Shown one piece after another: positions 1 through 5,587 of a stretch of 6,366 bases of DNA. This DNA comes from Candidatus Nealsonbacteria bacterium RIFCSPHIGHO2_02_FULL_43_13 (lineage in GTDB: Bacteria > Patescibacteriota > Minisyncoccia > Minisyncoccales > MHMH01). Under the pieces are notes generated by a model. It was not told the origin of the DNA, made no database searches, and saw only the letters and a program-made list of their open reading frames with translations. The DNA lies in assembly GCA_001819295.1 (NCBI GenBank), contig MHMD01000002.1:10057-16422 (forward strand). Direction: 5' to 3'. Numbering within the stretch: the stretch's first letter is position 1; every line of letters begins with the position of its first letter. The translations under genes were made by a program, and so were the position numbers.

Positions 1-184
1 GCTGAACAATGGACTTCGCAACCCAATAAGTGGCGGCCACAAACCCAACCATTTGCAGGTTGCCTCCTTGGATTTGTCTAGTTAAAAAAATAGCGAAGAT
101 AGGGCCAAGCAACCCCCAACCGCTCTGAAGCAGAATATCGCTGGAGATTAAAATCCTGATAACTTTATTTACGCCTAAATTCAT
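1..184 (-). CDS. MFS-type transporter, N-terminal fragment (cut by window edge)
   Basis: An open frame starts with ATG at 184-182 and runs off the window after 61 codons; it is too short for many ORF callers. It begins MNLGVNKVIRILISSDILL and contains a hydrophobic segment at about residues 9-35 (SSDILLQSGWGLLGPIFAIF), a short polar loop (TRQIQGGN, 35-42) and the start of a second hydrophobic segment from about 43. This layout, with TM1 ending in a G-P-I-F-A-I-F stretch and a short loop before TM2, is typical of the first two helices of major facilitator superfamily transporters. The substrate cannot be told. It lies 29 bases downstream of the flippase-like gene on the same strand. No strong Shine-Dalgarno motif precedes the ATG, only AAAAGACA. 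It could be another polytopic membrane protein, but MFS is the best reading. Confidence 0.7.
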   Translation of the reverse strand, partial: MNLGVNKVIRILISSDILLQSGWGLLGPIFAIFLTRQIQGGNLQMVGFVAATYWVAKSIVQ

Positions 185-196
185 TGTCTTTTATAT

Positions 197-224
197 ATAA
201 TAACGCTTAACGATTAATGATTAA
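197..224 (-). promoter_or_regulatory. Possible weak promoter for the MFS gene
   Basis: On the minus strand, TTAATC (224-219) and TATTAT (202-197) are separated by 16 bases and lie just before the ATG at 184. They overlap the end of the flippase-like gene and the AT-rich gap. The region also has the imperfect dyad TTAAnnATTAATnnTTAA (207-224), which could be an operator or simply AT-rich sequence. In such AT-rich DNA a match of this quality is expected by chance fairly often, so this is a tentative call. Confidence 0.2.
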
Positions 225-1224
225 AGAGTTTACCAATCTTTTCCAGCAAAAAAGACTGCAAAAAATGAATTCCAAGTCTAAAGAAAAAGAACAATCCAGC
301 CAAGGCAAGTATCATTTCCGCTCCCCTGATGACCAAAACATAAGCGGCGCCGGTGCCGGCGCCCAAGCCCAAGGCCGTAAAAACAAAAGATTGAACGAAA
401 TCATGGGAACCAAGAGCCGCCGGAATGGGCAAAATAAGCGCTAATGAAGAAAAAGCGCCGATAGAAACGGCCGAAAAAACGCTTATGTTTTTTCCTAAAA
501 ACAAGATCAAAAGAAATGTCCGGGCCAAAAATATTAACTCGGCCAAAAAGCTTAAACCGAACCCCTGCCACATTATTTTTTTGTTCGGTTTGAAATATCG
601 GAAAATTTCTTTTTCGACTTCAATCGCTGTTTCGGCGCCATCTAATTTTTGGGCGTTAAATTTTTTTAAAAAGAAACGGACGATGCTTTCTTTTTTAAAG
701 CTTTTGAAATAAAAAAGGCCTATTAAGGCGATGATCAAAAAGAAAACCGAGAAAATGATTATGTCTATTCTATAAGAAGGCAAATTCGCATTGGCGACAA
801 AAAAGACCAGTCCTAAAATTGTCGCAACGGTATAAATAGTGAATTCGGAAATCCTGTCGATAACCACCGAAGCGATGGACTTGGACCACGGCATGGCATA
901 TTTTTCTTTTAAATCATAGCCTCGAAAAATTTCGCCGCCGAAGATTACCATGGGCATAAAAAAGGCCAGGGCATTGCCAGAAAGATAATACTCCAGAACT
1001 CTGAAAATGGGGACGCGATATCCTTGATTCCTTAAAATTGTTTGCCAGCGCCAAGATCTGACCAAATTGGCCAGAACGGTCAATGACAGAACGATCATCC
1101 CGGCCCTAAAAGAGAAGACCTTAAAAGCTAAGATAATTTTCTCCCAACCGATAAAGTTGGTGGTCCACGCTAAAAGCCCGATACCAACCAATAAGGAAAT
1201 CAAAAAAAACAGAACCTTCTTCAT
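214..1224 (-). CDS. Flippase-like integral membrane protein (LPG synthase TM / UPF0104 family)
   Basis: This 336-residue protein has about eight hydrophobic segments and resembles the lysylphosphatidylglycerol synthase TM region family (the membrane half of MprF, also AglD-type proteins). Visible landmarks are RSWRWQTILR at 56-65, the stretch PMVIFGGEIFRGYDL at 91-105 with the conserved GGE and R, SVVIDRISE at 119-127, and PIPAALGSHD at 266-275 before the last membrane helices. There is no C-terminal soluble aminoacyl-transferase domain, so it is the membrane part only. Such stand-alone proteins are usually called lipid flippases or lipid-linked glycan factors, but the substrate is unknown here. 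ATG at 1224-1222 lies one base after the TAA of the DUF1858 gene, so the two are probably co-transcribed and coupled. No Shine-Dalgarno motif is visible. The C-terminal part encodes a Gly/Ala loop from an unusually GC-rich dyad. Confidence 0.85.
   Translation of the reverse strand: MKKVLFFLISLLVGIGLLAWTTNFIGWEKIILAFKVFSFRAGMIVLSLTVLANLVRSWRWQTILRNQGYRVPIFRVLEYYLSGNALAFFMPMVIFGGEIFRGYDLKEKYAMPWSKSIASVVIDRISEFTIYTVATILGLVFFVANANLPSYRIDIIIFSVFFLIIALIGLFYFKSFKKESIVRFFLKKFNAQKLDGAETAIEVEKEIFRYFKPNKKIMWQGFGLSFLAELIFLARTFLLILFLGKNISVFSAVSIGAFSSLALILPIPAALGSHDFVQSFVFTALGLGAGTGAAYVLVIRGAEMILALAGLFFFFRLGIHFLQSFLLEKIGKLFNH
346..363. repeat. GC-rich 18-base dyad inside the flippase-like gene
   Basis: Two perfect 8-base complementary arms (GGCGCCGG and CCGGCGCC) flank a TG centre. 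They lie in frame and encode Gly-Ala-Gly-Thr-Gly-Ala (residues 288-293) between two membrane helices. The block stands out in an AT-rich gene. It may be only GGC/GCC codon choice for small residues; no second copy is visible in the window. Confidence 0.4.
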
Positions 1225-1225
1225 T

Positions 1226-1435
1226 TTATGATTTTATAGCCTTATTCAAACTCTCTAAGAGCTCGTCTAGATCCATCTGATAATTTGCAGCCATTTCTCC
1301 GATCGTTTCTGACTGAGCGCCTGGACAACCAGCGCAATGTAAGCCGAACCCCATAAGGATTGCGGCCGCTTTAGGGAAATTCTCAATAACTTCGGCGATG
1401 GTCATCTCTTTAGTTATTTTCTTTACCTTTTCCAT
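1226..1435 (-). CDS. DUF1858 / hybrid-cluster-associated redox disulfide domain protein
   Basis: This 69-residue protein is a single DUF1858 domain. It opens with a charged stretch, then MTIAEVIENFPKAAAILMGF (11-30), followed by GLHCAGCPGAQSETI (31-45) with a CxxC pair at Cys34 and Cys37, and a helical C-terminal part (MDLDELLESLNKAIKS). The family (TIGR03980-type) is named for its occurrence with hybrid-cluster proteins and is thought to do thiol-disulfide or metal chemistry; the exact role is unknown. The match of the CAGCPGAQ(S/x)ETI segment is strong, and the length is normal for the family. No hybrid-cluster protein is encoded in this window. ATG at 1435-1433 is preceded by AT-rich sequence without a Shine-Dalgarno motif. 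The gene is followed one base later by the flippase-like gene, and a promoter-like sequence lies directly upstream. Confidence 0.92.
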   Translation of the reverse strand: MEKVKKITKEMTIAEVIENFPKAAAILMGFGLHCAGCPGAQSETIGEMAANYQMDLDELLESLNKAIKS

Positions 1436-1444
1436 ATAATTAAC

Positions 1445-1473
1445 ATTTTAACAGGTTAAATGAAAATGACCAA
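1445..1473 (-). promoter_or_regulatory. Candidate promoter for DUF1858-flippase unit
   Basis: On the minus strand TTGGTC (1473-1468) and TAAAAT (1450-1445) are separated by exactly 17 bases, and TGT precedes the second box, giving an extended -10 (TGnTAAAAT). It lies in the only gap of 40 bases between genes, partly over the end of the endonuclease gene. The -10 box ends 9 bases before the ATG at 1435, so transcription would begin at or within a few bases of the start codon, giving an almost leaderless mRNA. The fit to a sigma-70 promoter is good in spacing and moderate in sequence; no expression evidence is available. Confidence 0.4.
1447..1460. promoter_or_regulatory. Operator-like dyad overlapping the candidate -10 box
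   Basis: The sequence TTAAC-AG-GTTAA forms a perfect 5+5 inverted repeat around two bases, and one inserted T aside the symmetry extends to CATTT...AAATG at 1444-1462. It overlaps the candidate -10 element, which is where a repressor would act. It is too short and AT-rich to work as a terminator. The role is inferred from position only. Confidence 0.25.
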
Positions 1474-1475
1474 GA

Positions 1476-3836
1476 TCATATCAATGTTCCCTGTTTTGAT
1501 AACTCCTTTTGCTCGCCTTTGGAAAAAATACTGACCTTGCCGTAAACGCCATCATAGCCCGGCGTGATTGAAACACGCCCCTCCCGCACTCTGGCAATCC
1601 CTTCGGCGATTTCCGGCAAAGTCGCGCCAATAAGGTCTTGTTTTGTAGCAGTCAATAAAACATTGAACTCGCTGCCCAATTTTTTGATTAGGTTTTCATA
1701 TGCTACGCCCACCCGCTTGCTCGCCGTGGTAACGCCCAGACTCTCGGCGATTATTTCCTCTAAGGGAACCAGGCTCTTGAACGGAATAGCTCCGTTCGGG
1801 CCTTGCCCCTGTTTTCGGTCAGCCAACCTTTCCACTCGATTTAGGACACCGATTGTCAGGGGCTTGCCGCAAGTCGGGCAAAGATTGTTATATTTTTTCG
1901 ATTCGAACGGAGTTAAGCTGATTGCGCAATTCCTGTGCCCGTCATAGTGATATTTCCCCTCCTCCGGAAAAAATTCAATGGTATATAAAAATCTTCTCGG
2001 GTCTTTGTCTTTAATAGCCCCGATGATCGCGCCATAACTTAAGTCCGTATCAAAAACATTGGCTTCTCGCCCCAATTTCCGCGGACTATGAGCATCTGAA
2101 TTACTGATTAGGGTAATTTTATCTAAAGCCGAAAGCCGCCAATTCATCGGAGGGTCAGAATTTCCACACCAAAGCGGAATTCCGTTTCTTCGAATATACA
2201 CAACACGGTTTGGTACTGAAACACAGTGGACCATTCCATTATAATCGACCCATTCTTCTTTGTGTCCATATTTTTTCATCTCAGACGGAATAATGGCATG
2301 CCGATTGCGCCGTATAAAATAAATATTCCAAGAGTCTGCACTCTGCCTGTAAATCTTTTTCTGAGAAGGCGAAGCAAAAGGCGTCCCCTTTCTTTGATGT
2401 AATTTGTAATAAGCAGAAATGCCAATTTTAAGGGCGATTTCTTGAAGATCGTTTCGCAAACGTATAGATATTGTAGTGGCCGATAACCCTTTCCCGCTAC
2501 GTCCATACACGTGTCCGTCGCCCTTAATATAATACTTAAGCAATATCCCTAGAAGCTCTTTGGATAAATTCCTCACTTCTGCGGGGATATGCTTATCGGC
2601 AGCTTTCCCGAATTGCCGCAGGTAGTGAAAAAGCTGATAATCTCTTACCCGAATCGTGTTTGTGACTTTTTTATCCCAAAATACTGTGTATCCAAAACTT
2701 TCCAAAATATGTTTCATCTCGGTCATTAGCTTATAATTCTGGTTGCTGACACAAACAGTATAATGTCCGTTTCCGCCTTTCGTAGTCCACCCCTCAGCAA
2801 CCCAAAAACCAAAAAACTTAAGCCAAGGTTCTATGGGAAATTTTTTTGCTATTTTGGTTCGAAAGCCAGAATAAAATCTGCTTCCGTGTGATATCTTTAC
2901 TCCAGGTAATGTAAAATACTGCGGCGTTTCTCCTTTCCAAATTCCATCTTTTCGCAATATCTTTGATTTTCCGAATAAGTCGCGGGCTTCTTTCAATCTA
3001 TAGGGTCTCCGCGTATGAAAGTCAGCTGGAGCATATAATAGATTATGGTTTGGAGTAATAAGTAAATCGGCTCTCTTTGTTTTTAATCGATACATCTTCC
3101 CTCGGTACTTTGATCGATAGATTTTTTGTGGTTTTTGATATTCAATTTCTTCGCTATCGGAATTAAGAGTGCAAATTTTATCTCTTTGAGTGACTTGGGA
3201 GAACCTTTTCCATCCATTTTCAGTAAGTACTTCGGTTTCGGTGTCATAACATGATAATCCTGTTTCAATCGCATAAATGTATCTTGAATATTCTTCGAAA
3301 CATTCTTCGATGGTATTAAAGCCGGACTTGGAACCGAAGATGGAAAACCAGGGAGTCCAAGCGTGAGCGGGCACGATTAAACAATCATGAGAAATCCCCA
3401 AAACAATTTTAGCCAACTCCTTAGCGTCTAATCCCAAAATGGGACGGCCGTCCGATTTTAAATTGCCGATAAAGCCGAGGCGCGCGTTAATTTTTTCAAC
3501 TACTGCCAACGAAGGAGCAAAAACTAAAACATGAATCTTACGCACTTTGTTGCCCTGCCTGCCGGCAGGCAGGTTTTTCGAATAAATGCAGCTGATTTCT
3601 GAAGTTAAAATGAATCTTGTCGAATCATCGCTGTTTTTTATCTTAAACAAGCCCTGCTCGACTGAAACCAATTTGTCTTTTAAATTTCTCAACCATTCCG
3701 GATGCGTAAAATCGCCCGTGCCCAAAACCTTTATACCTTTAACGCGCGCCCATTTATCCAAACTTTCCAGATCCATGTCTTTAGACGTGGCTCTGGAATA
3801 CTTAGAATGAATGTGGAAATCAGCTATAAGCTTCAT
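1476..3836 (-). CDS. Endonuclease Q-like PHP-family nuclease precursor with intein
   Basis: The 786-residue precursor consists of an N-extein (1-195), an intein (196-559) and a C-extein (560-786); the spliced product would be 422 residues, the usual size of endonuclease Q (TIGR00375-type). Archaeal EndoQ nicks DNA 5' to deaminated bases such as hypoxanthine and uracil. PHP metal-site motifs are visible: DFHIHSKYSRATSKDM (His8, His10), GTGDFTHPEW (Asp42, His45), SEIS (Glu80), KIHVLVF (His102), PAHAWTPWFSIFG (His158) and SNSDAHSP (Asp581, His583). A zinc-finger-like segment follows: HRNC (637), CPTCGKPLTIGVLNRV (Cys653, Cys656). The C-terminus has SITPGYDGVYGKVSIF (756-771). Residues 88-95 (NLPAGRQG) are an extra palindrome-encoded insert. 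ATG at 3836 is one base after the permease stop, which suggests coupling; the stop is TGA. Some bacteria have a UvrD helicase fused to this domain; that is absent here. The family call is firm, but activity on deaminated bases is inferred. Confidence 0.88.
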   Translation of the reverse strand: MKLIADFHIHSKYSRATSKDMDLESLDKWARVKGIKVLGTGDFTHPEWLRNLKDKLVSVEQGLFKIKNSDDSTRFILTSEISCIYSKNLPAGRQGNKVRKIHVLVFAPSLAVVEKINARLGFIGNLKSDGRPILGLDAKELAKIVLGISHDCLIVPAHAWTPWFSIFGSKSGFNTIEECFEEYSRYIYAIETGLSCYDTETEVLTENGWKRFSQVTQRDKICTLNSDSEEIEYQKPQKIYRSKYRGKMYRLKTKRADLLITPNHNLLYAPADFHTRRPYRLKEARDLFGKSKILRKDGIWKGETPQYFTLPGVKISHGSRFYSGFRTKIAKKFPIEPWLKFFGFWVAEGWTTKGGNGHYTVCVSNQNYKLMTEMKHILESFGYTVFWDKKVTNTIRVRDYQLFHYLRQFGKAADKHIPAEVRNLSKELLGILLKYYIKGDGHVYGRSGKGLSATTISIRLRNDLQEIALKIGISAYYKLHQRKGTPFASPSQKKIYRQSADSWNIYFIRRNRHAIIPSEMKKYGHKEEWVDYNGMVHCVSVPNRVVYIRRNGIPLWCGNSDPPMNWRLSALDKITLISNSDAHSPRKLGREANVFDTDLSYGAIIGAIKDKDPRRFLYTIEFFPEEGKYHYDGHRNCAISLTPFESKKYNNLCPTCGKPLTIGVLNRVERLADRKQGQGPNGAIPFKSLVPLEEIIAESLGVTTASKRVGVAYENLIKKLGSEFNVLLTATKQDLIGATLPEIAEGIARVREGRVSITPGYDGVYGKVSIFSKGEQKELSKQGTLI
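2160..3251 (-). mobile_element. Intein with LAGLIDADG homing endonuclease in the EndoQ-like gene
   Basis: This is a 364-residue in-frame insertion, precursor Cys196 to Asn559. Block A is CYDTETEVLTENGWKRFSQV, a classic intein start with nucleophile Cys1. Block B is LLITPNHNLLY with the TxxH motif (Thr261, His264). Two LAGLIDADG-type motifs follow: WLKFFGFWVAEGW (338-350, acidic Glu348) and LLGILLKYYIKGDGH (428-442, acidic Asp440). The C-terminal blocks are VHCVSVPNRVVYIRRNG and IPLWCGN (536-559), ending in Asn559 with Ser560 as the +1 nucleophile. The penultimate residue is Gly instead of the usual His. Removing it joins ETGLS to SDPPMNWRLSALD, restoring the conserved EndoQ motif without a gap. 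All splicing nucleophiles and both catalytic acids are present and the frame is intact, so both splicing and homing may be active. Confidence 0.95.
3554..3573. repeat. Perfect 20-base GC-rich palindrome inserted in frame in the EndoQ-like gene
   Basis: CCTGCCTGCC is followed directly by its reverse complement, giving a perfect 20-base palindrome with no loop. On the coding strand it gives Leu-Pro-Ala-Gly-Arg-Gln-Gly (residues 89-95) between YSK-N and NKVRKIHVL, a place where EndoQ-family proteins, as I recall them, run directly from the IYxK segment into the KxRKIH segment. The unit is flanked by AAC on both sides (Asn88 and Asn96), which could be a 3-base target duplication. The 24-base length keeps the reading frame. 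It contrasts sharply with the AT-rich flanks. I read it as a small palindromic insertion element like those known to enter bacterial genes in frame; the class is not proven here. Confidence 0.7.
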
Positions 3837-3837
3837 A

Positions 3838-4968
3838 TTATATAAGAAACTGGGAAACCGCTCCCAAGATTAATGCGGCTATCAATAAATATAGCAGCAA
3901 AGAAGGCGCTTTAAAGCTGTATTCCGGCTCGCGATTACCTAATCTTTTAGCTCTCTTAAAAATTAAAATAATAGCCACTCCTTCAATCACGCCCACCACC
4001 GTTCCAACAAAACCTATAGTGCCGATAAAATCCCTAAAGCCCATTAAGAATAAGAGAAAGGGCACTCCGCAGGCAATGGCGGTGGCTAAGCGTTTAGACA
4101 ATTTTAGATCGTAAACAAAAGTGTTTTTTAAATGAAGCCCCAGAACCAAAATAGAATCGGCTAAGGTTACTAAAGCGGCCAGCACTGCTAAAAAAATGAT
4201 TTTAGGGCCGAGAAATGGCGCCAAACTTGAAAGAGTGTCTTGACTGATATTGCCGCCGACTGCCCCCAAAACAGCCAAGACAAAAACCAGATAAAAAGGA
4301 ACAACAAGCGCCGTTGATAAAATGATTGTTCTTTTAATCTTCCTCTTTTCGGGCGATGTTTTGAAAAAATCCGCAATCTCCGGAATCGCTGACCAGCCGA
4401 CCAGAGAAAAAAGAATGACCCCGAAGGGCAGAAAGATACCGGACATCTCTAATATTTTGACATTAGAAAGATCGAGTTTGGGCAGAATAAAAAACAGAAT
4501 CGCGGCATTCGCCGAAAAGAAAATCAGATTCGTCAAAAGCTCGATCGAGGCGATTAATTTAATCCCCCGGAAGATAAGGTAAGACATCACTACCCAAAAA
4601 ATCGCCGCAAGCTGGATTGCTGATAAATCAGAAAACGGCGAAAATAAAATCTTTAAAAAATCGCCGCTTAAAATCAAATAAGCTAAAAGAGCGCCAATTA
4701 ACCCGCTGACGACCGAAATCATGACCAAAATCTTGCCCCAGCTCCCTAGATATTTTTGCGCCAGACCGGGTAAGCGGCAGGATTCTTTAGTCCTTAAAAA
4801 GGCTTCGCCGAAAAACAGATGGATTAAAAGGACGACGCCTCCTAAAATCAGAAAATAAAAAAAGCCGGGAACCATCCCGCTTTTGTTAACAATATAGGGA
4901 ATTCCGAAAATTCCTGCGCCGATAACCGTACCGACAAAAACCGAAACCGCCTTGATAAGTTTGAGCAT
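3838..4968 (-). CDS. Amino acid permease, aromatic amino acid (HAAAP)-like, APC superfamily
   Basis: This 376-residue protein has about 11 predicted membrane helices (roughly 5-25, 33-56, 78-103, 117-133, 138-161, 176-197, 212-236, 253-275, 292-310, 313-337, 356-375). The first helix contains GTVIGAGIFGIPY (13-25), the unwound substrate-binding GxxxGxGxxxxP signature of LeuT-fold amino acid transporters, and the sixth contains FSLVGWSAIPEIADF (187-201), the matching TM6 segment. The size and 11-TM plan fit the Trp/Tyr permease-like (HAAAP) family. Such a carrier would import amino acids, which fits an organism with limited biosynthesis, but the substrate cannot be read from the sequence. The ATG at 4968 follows the TAA of the upstream small membrane protein gene with no gap (TAAATG), and its own TAA is one base before the EndoQ start. 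No Shine-Dalgarno motif is visible. Confidence 0.85.
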   Translation of the reverse strand: MLKLIKAVSVFVGTVIGAGIFGIPYIVNKSGMVPGFFYFLILGGVVLLIHLFFGEAFLRTKESCRLPGLAQKYLGSWGKILVMISVVSGLIGALLAYLILSGDFLKILFSPFSDLSAIQLAAIFWVVMSYLIFRGIKLIASIELLTNLIFFSANAAILFFILPKLDLSNVKILEMSGIFLPFGVILFSLVGWSAIPEIADFFKTSPEKRKIKRTIILSTALVVPFYLVFVLAVLGAVGGNISQDTLSSLAPFLGPKIIFLAVLAALVTLADSILVLGLHLKNTFVYDLKLSKRLATAIACGVPFLLFLMGFRDFIGTIGFVGTVVGVIEGVAIILIFKRAKRLGNREPEYSFKAPSLLLYLLIAALILGAVSQFLI

Positions 4969-5289
4969 TTAATTTAACAATTTAACGCCCAAGCCGGTAA
5001 TTTGAGCTCCGCCGAAAACCAGAATCCCGGCAAAAACCGACCAGCTCATTAAATTCAATAAGGTGGCGACGGAGCCTGCCGGCAGCATTCCCTTCAATTG
5101 TTCTGAAATCATATTTTGCAGTTGTCCCTGAACATCTTGGGATATAGCGCTTTTTTGCGCCGGAGGCGTTTTGAAAATTTCAGGAGCCGTTGTTTTACCG
5201 GTAAAAATAGCGAAAGACGAATAAAGCCCGTAAAAAATTACAGCCAAACCAATAATAATTAAGGCTAATGCCAAGATTTTTTTAGTCAT
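4969..5289 (-). CDS. Small membrane protein, unknown function (106 aa)
   Basis: I place the start at the ATG at 5289-5287 (MTKKILALALIIIG), giving 106 residues. A longer frame reaches 5436, but its extra 49 residues are charged, low in likeness to any membrane protein start, and are only the shadow of the upstream gene. The protein has a Lys-Lys-led hydrophobic helix at about 4-30, a polar Pro/Ala/Gln-rich middle (GKTTAPEIFKTPPAQKSAIS and SQDVQGQLQNMISEQLKGM), and a second hydrophobic segment at about 75-104. That suggests two membrane passes with a loop of about 45 residues on one side. It contains LPAG (69-72) encoded by a CTGCCGGCAG palindrome. It overlaps the upstream gene by 8 bases and touches the permease gene, so it may work with either. 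I do not recognise the family. Confidence 0.75.
   Translation of the reverse strand: MTKKILALALIIIGLAVIFYGLYSSFAIFTGKTTAPEIFKTPPAQKSAISQDVQGQLQNMISEQLKGMLPAGSVATLLNLMSWSVFAGILVFGGAQITGLGVKLLN
5075..5085. repeat. Short copy of the palindrome core in the small membrane protein gene
   Basis: CCTGCCGGCAG here equals 11 of the 12 central bases of the 20-base palindrome at 3554-3573, and is read in the same frame and orientation to give Leu-Pro-Ala-Gly. The symmetric part is the 10-base CTGCCGGCAG (5076-5085). It may be a decayed or parental form of the same element, or a chance match. Confidence 0.35.
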
Positions 5290-5575
5290 TGAACGATGAT
5301 TTTTTGATAATAATCTTATAGATATTTTCAACAAAATCACCGCCGGCGTAGCCGATAATGAATGACAGCGCCGGAGTGAAGGAGCCCAAGAGAGTAAAGC
5401 CAACTTCTTTAATAGATATTGCGGCAACCGCTCCAATGGTCCCGGAAATAAACATCATGCCTAAAAAATAAAACAATCTAAATTTTACCTCTTTATAGGA
5501 AAATTGGTATTTTACAAAACCAACCAAACCTCGTAAAATACCGCCACCAAAGGCGGCTATAATGACAGAAAACAT
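5282..5575 (-). CDS. Small glycine-rich membrane protein, unknown function (97 aa)
   Basis: This 97-residue protein opens with MFSVIIAAFGGGILRGLVGF, a glycine-rich hydrophobic stretch, then a basic and aromatic segment (VKYQFSYKEVKFR, 21-33) and two further hydrophobic segments (about 34-54 and 58-77), ending in GYAGGDFVENIYKIIIKKSSFND. This suggests two or three membrane passes with a basic tail in the cytoplasm. I do not recognise the family with confidence; the LGSF..ALSFIIGYAGGDFVE stretch (63-82) looks like a conserved core. Its ATG at 5575 comes 12 bases after the upstream TAA, and its own end overlaps the next gene's start by 8 bases (ATGACTAA), a typical sign of translational coupling. 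The two small membrane proteins probably act together. Confidence 0.75.
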   Translation of the reverse strand: MFSVIIAAFGGGILRGLVGFVKYQFSYKEVKFRLFYFLGMMFISGTIGAVAAISIKEVGFTLLGSFTPALSFIIGYAGGDFVENIYKIIIKKSSFND

Positions 5576-5587
5576 TTTAATTTTTTA

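Noticed and set aside
217..712. Plus-strand open frames of 75 and 95 codons
   Set aside because: Both are antisense to the flippase-like gene, are highly charged and basic, and show no family features.
1436..1475. Rho-independent terminator after the EndoQ-like gene
   Set aside because: The only dyad has 5-base AT-rich arms and no GC-rich stem followed by a T-run.
1564..1947. Plus-strand open frame of 127 codons
   Set aside because: It is antisense to the conserved C-extein of the EndoQ-like gene, and its composition (Arg, Ser, Pro rich) is that of a shadow frame.
2276..3274. Minus-strand frames of 76 and 63 codons within the intein, as a sign of a frameshifted endonuclease
   Set aside because: The main frame is intact through all intein blocks; these are out-of-frame shadows.
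3552..3575. The 20-base palindrome as a transcription terminator
   Set aside because: It has no loop, lies inside a conserved gene 260 bases from its start, and the frame continues through it.
3586..4582. Frames of 74 and 86 codons (plus) and 62 codons (minus) in the EndoQ-like and permease genes
   Set aside because: They are shadows of well-supported genes, with no start context or recognisable features.
5290..5436. N-terminal extension of the 106-residue membrane protein gene up to an ATG at 5436
   Set aside because: The extra 49 residues lie wholly inside the 97-residue membrane protein gene in another frame and have no membrane-protein start character. MTKKILALALIIIG at 5289 is a natural start.
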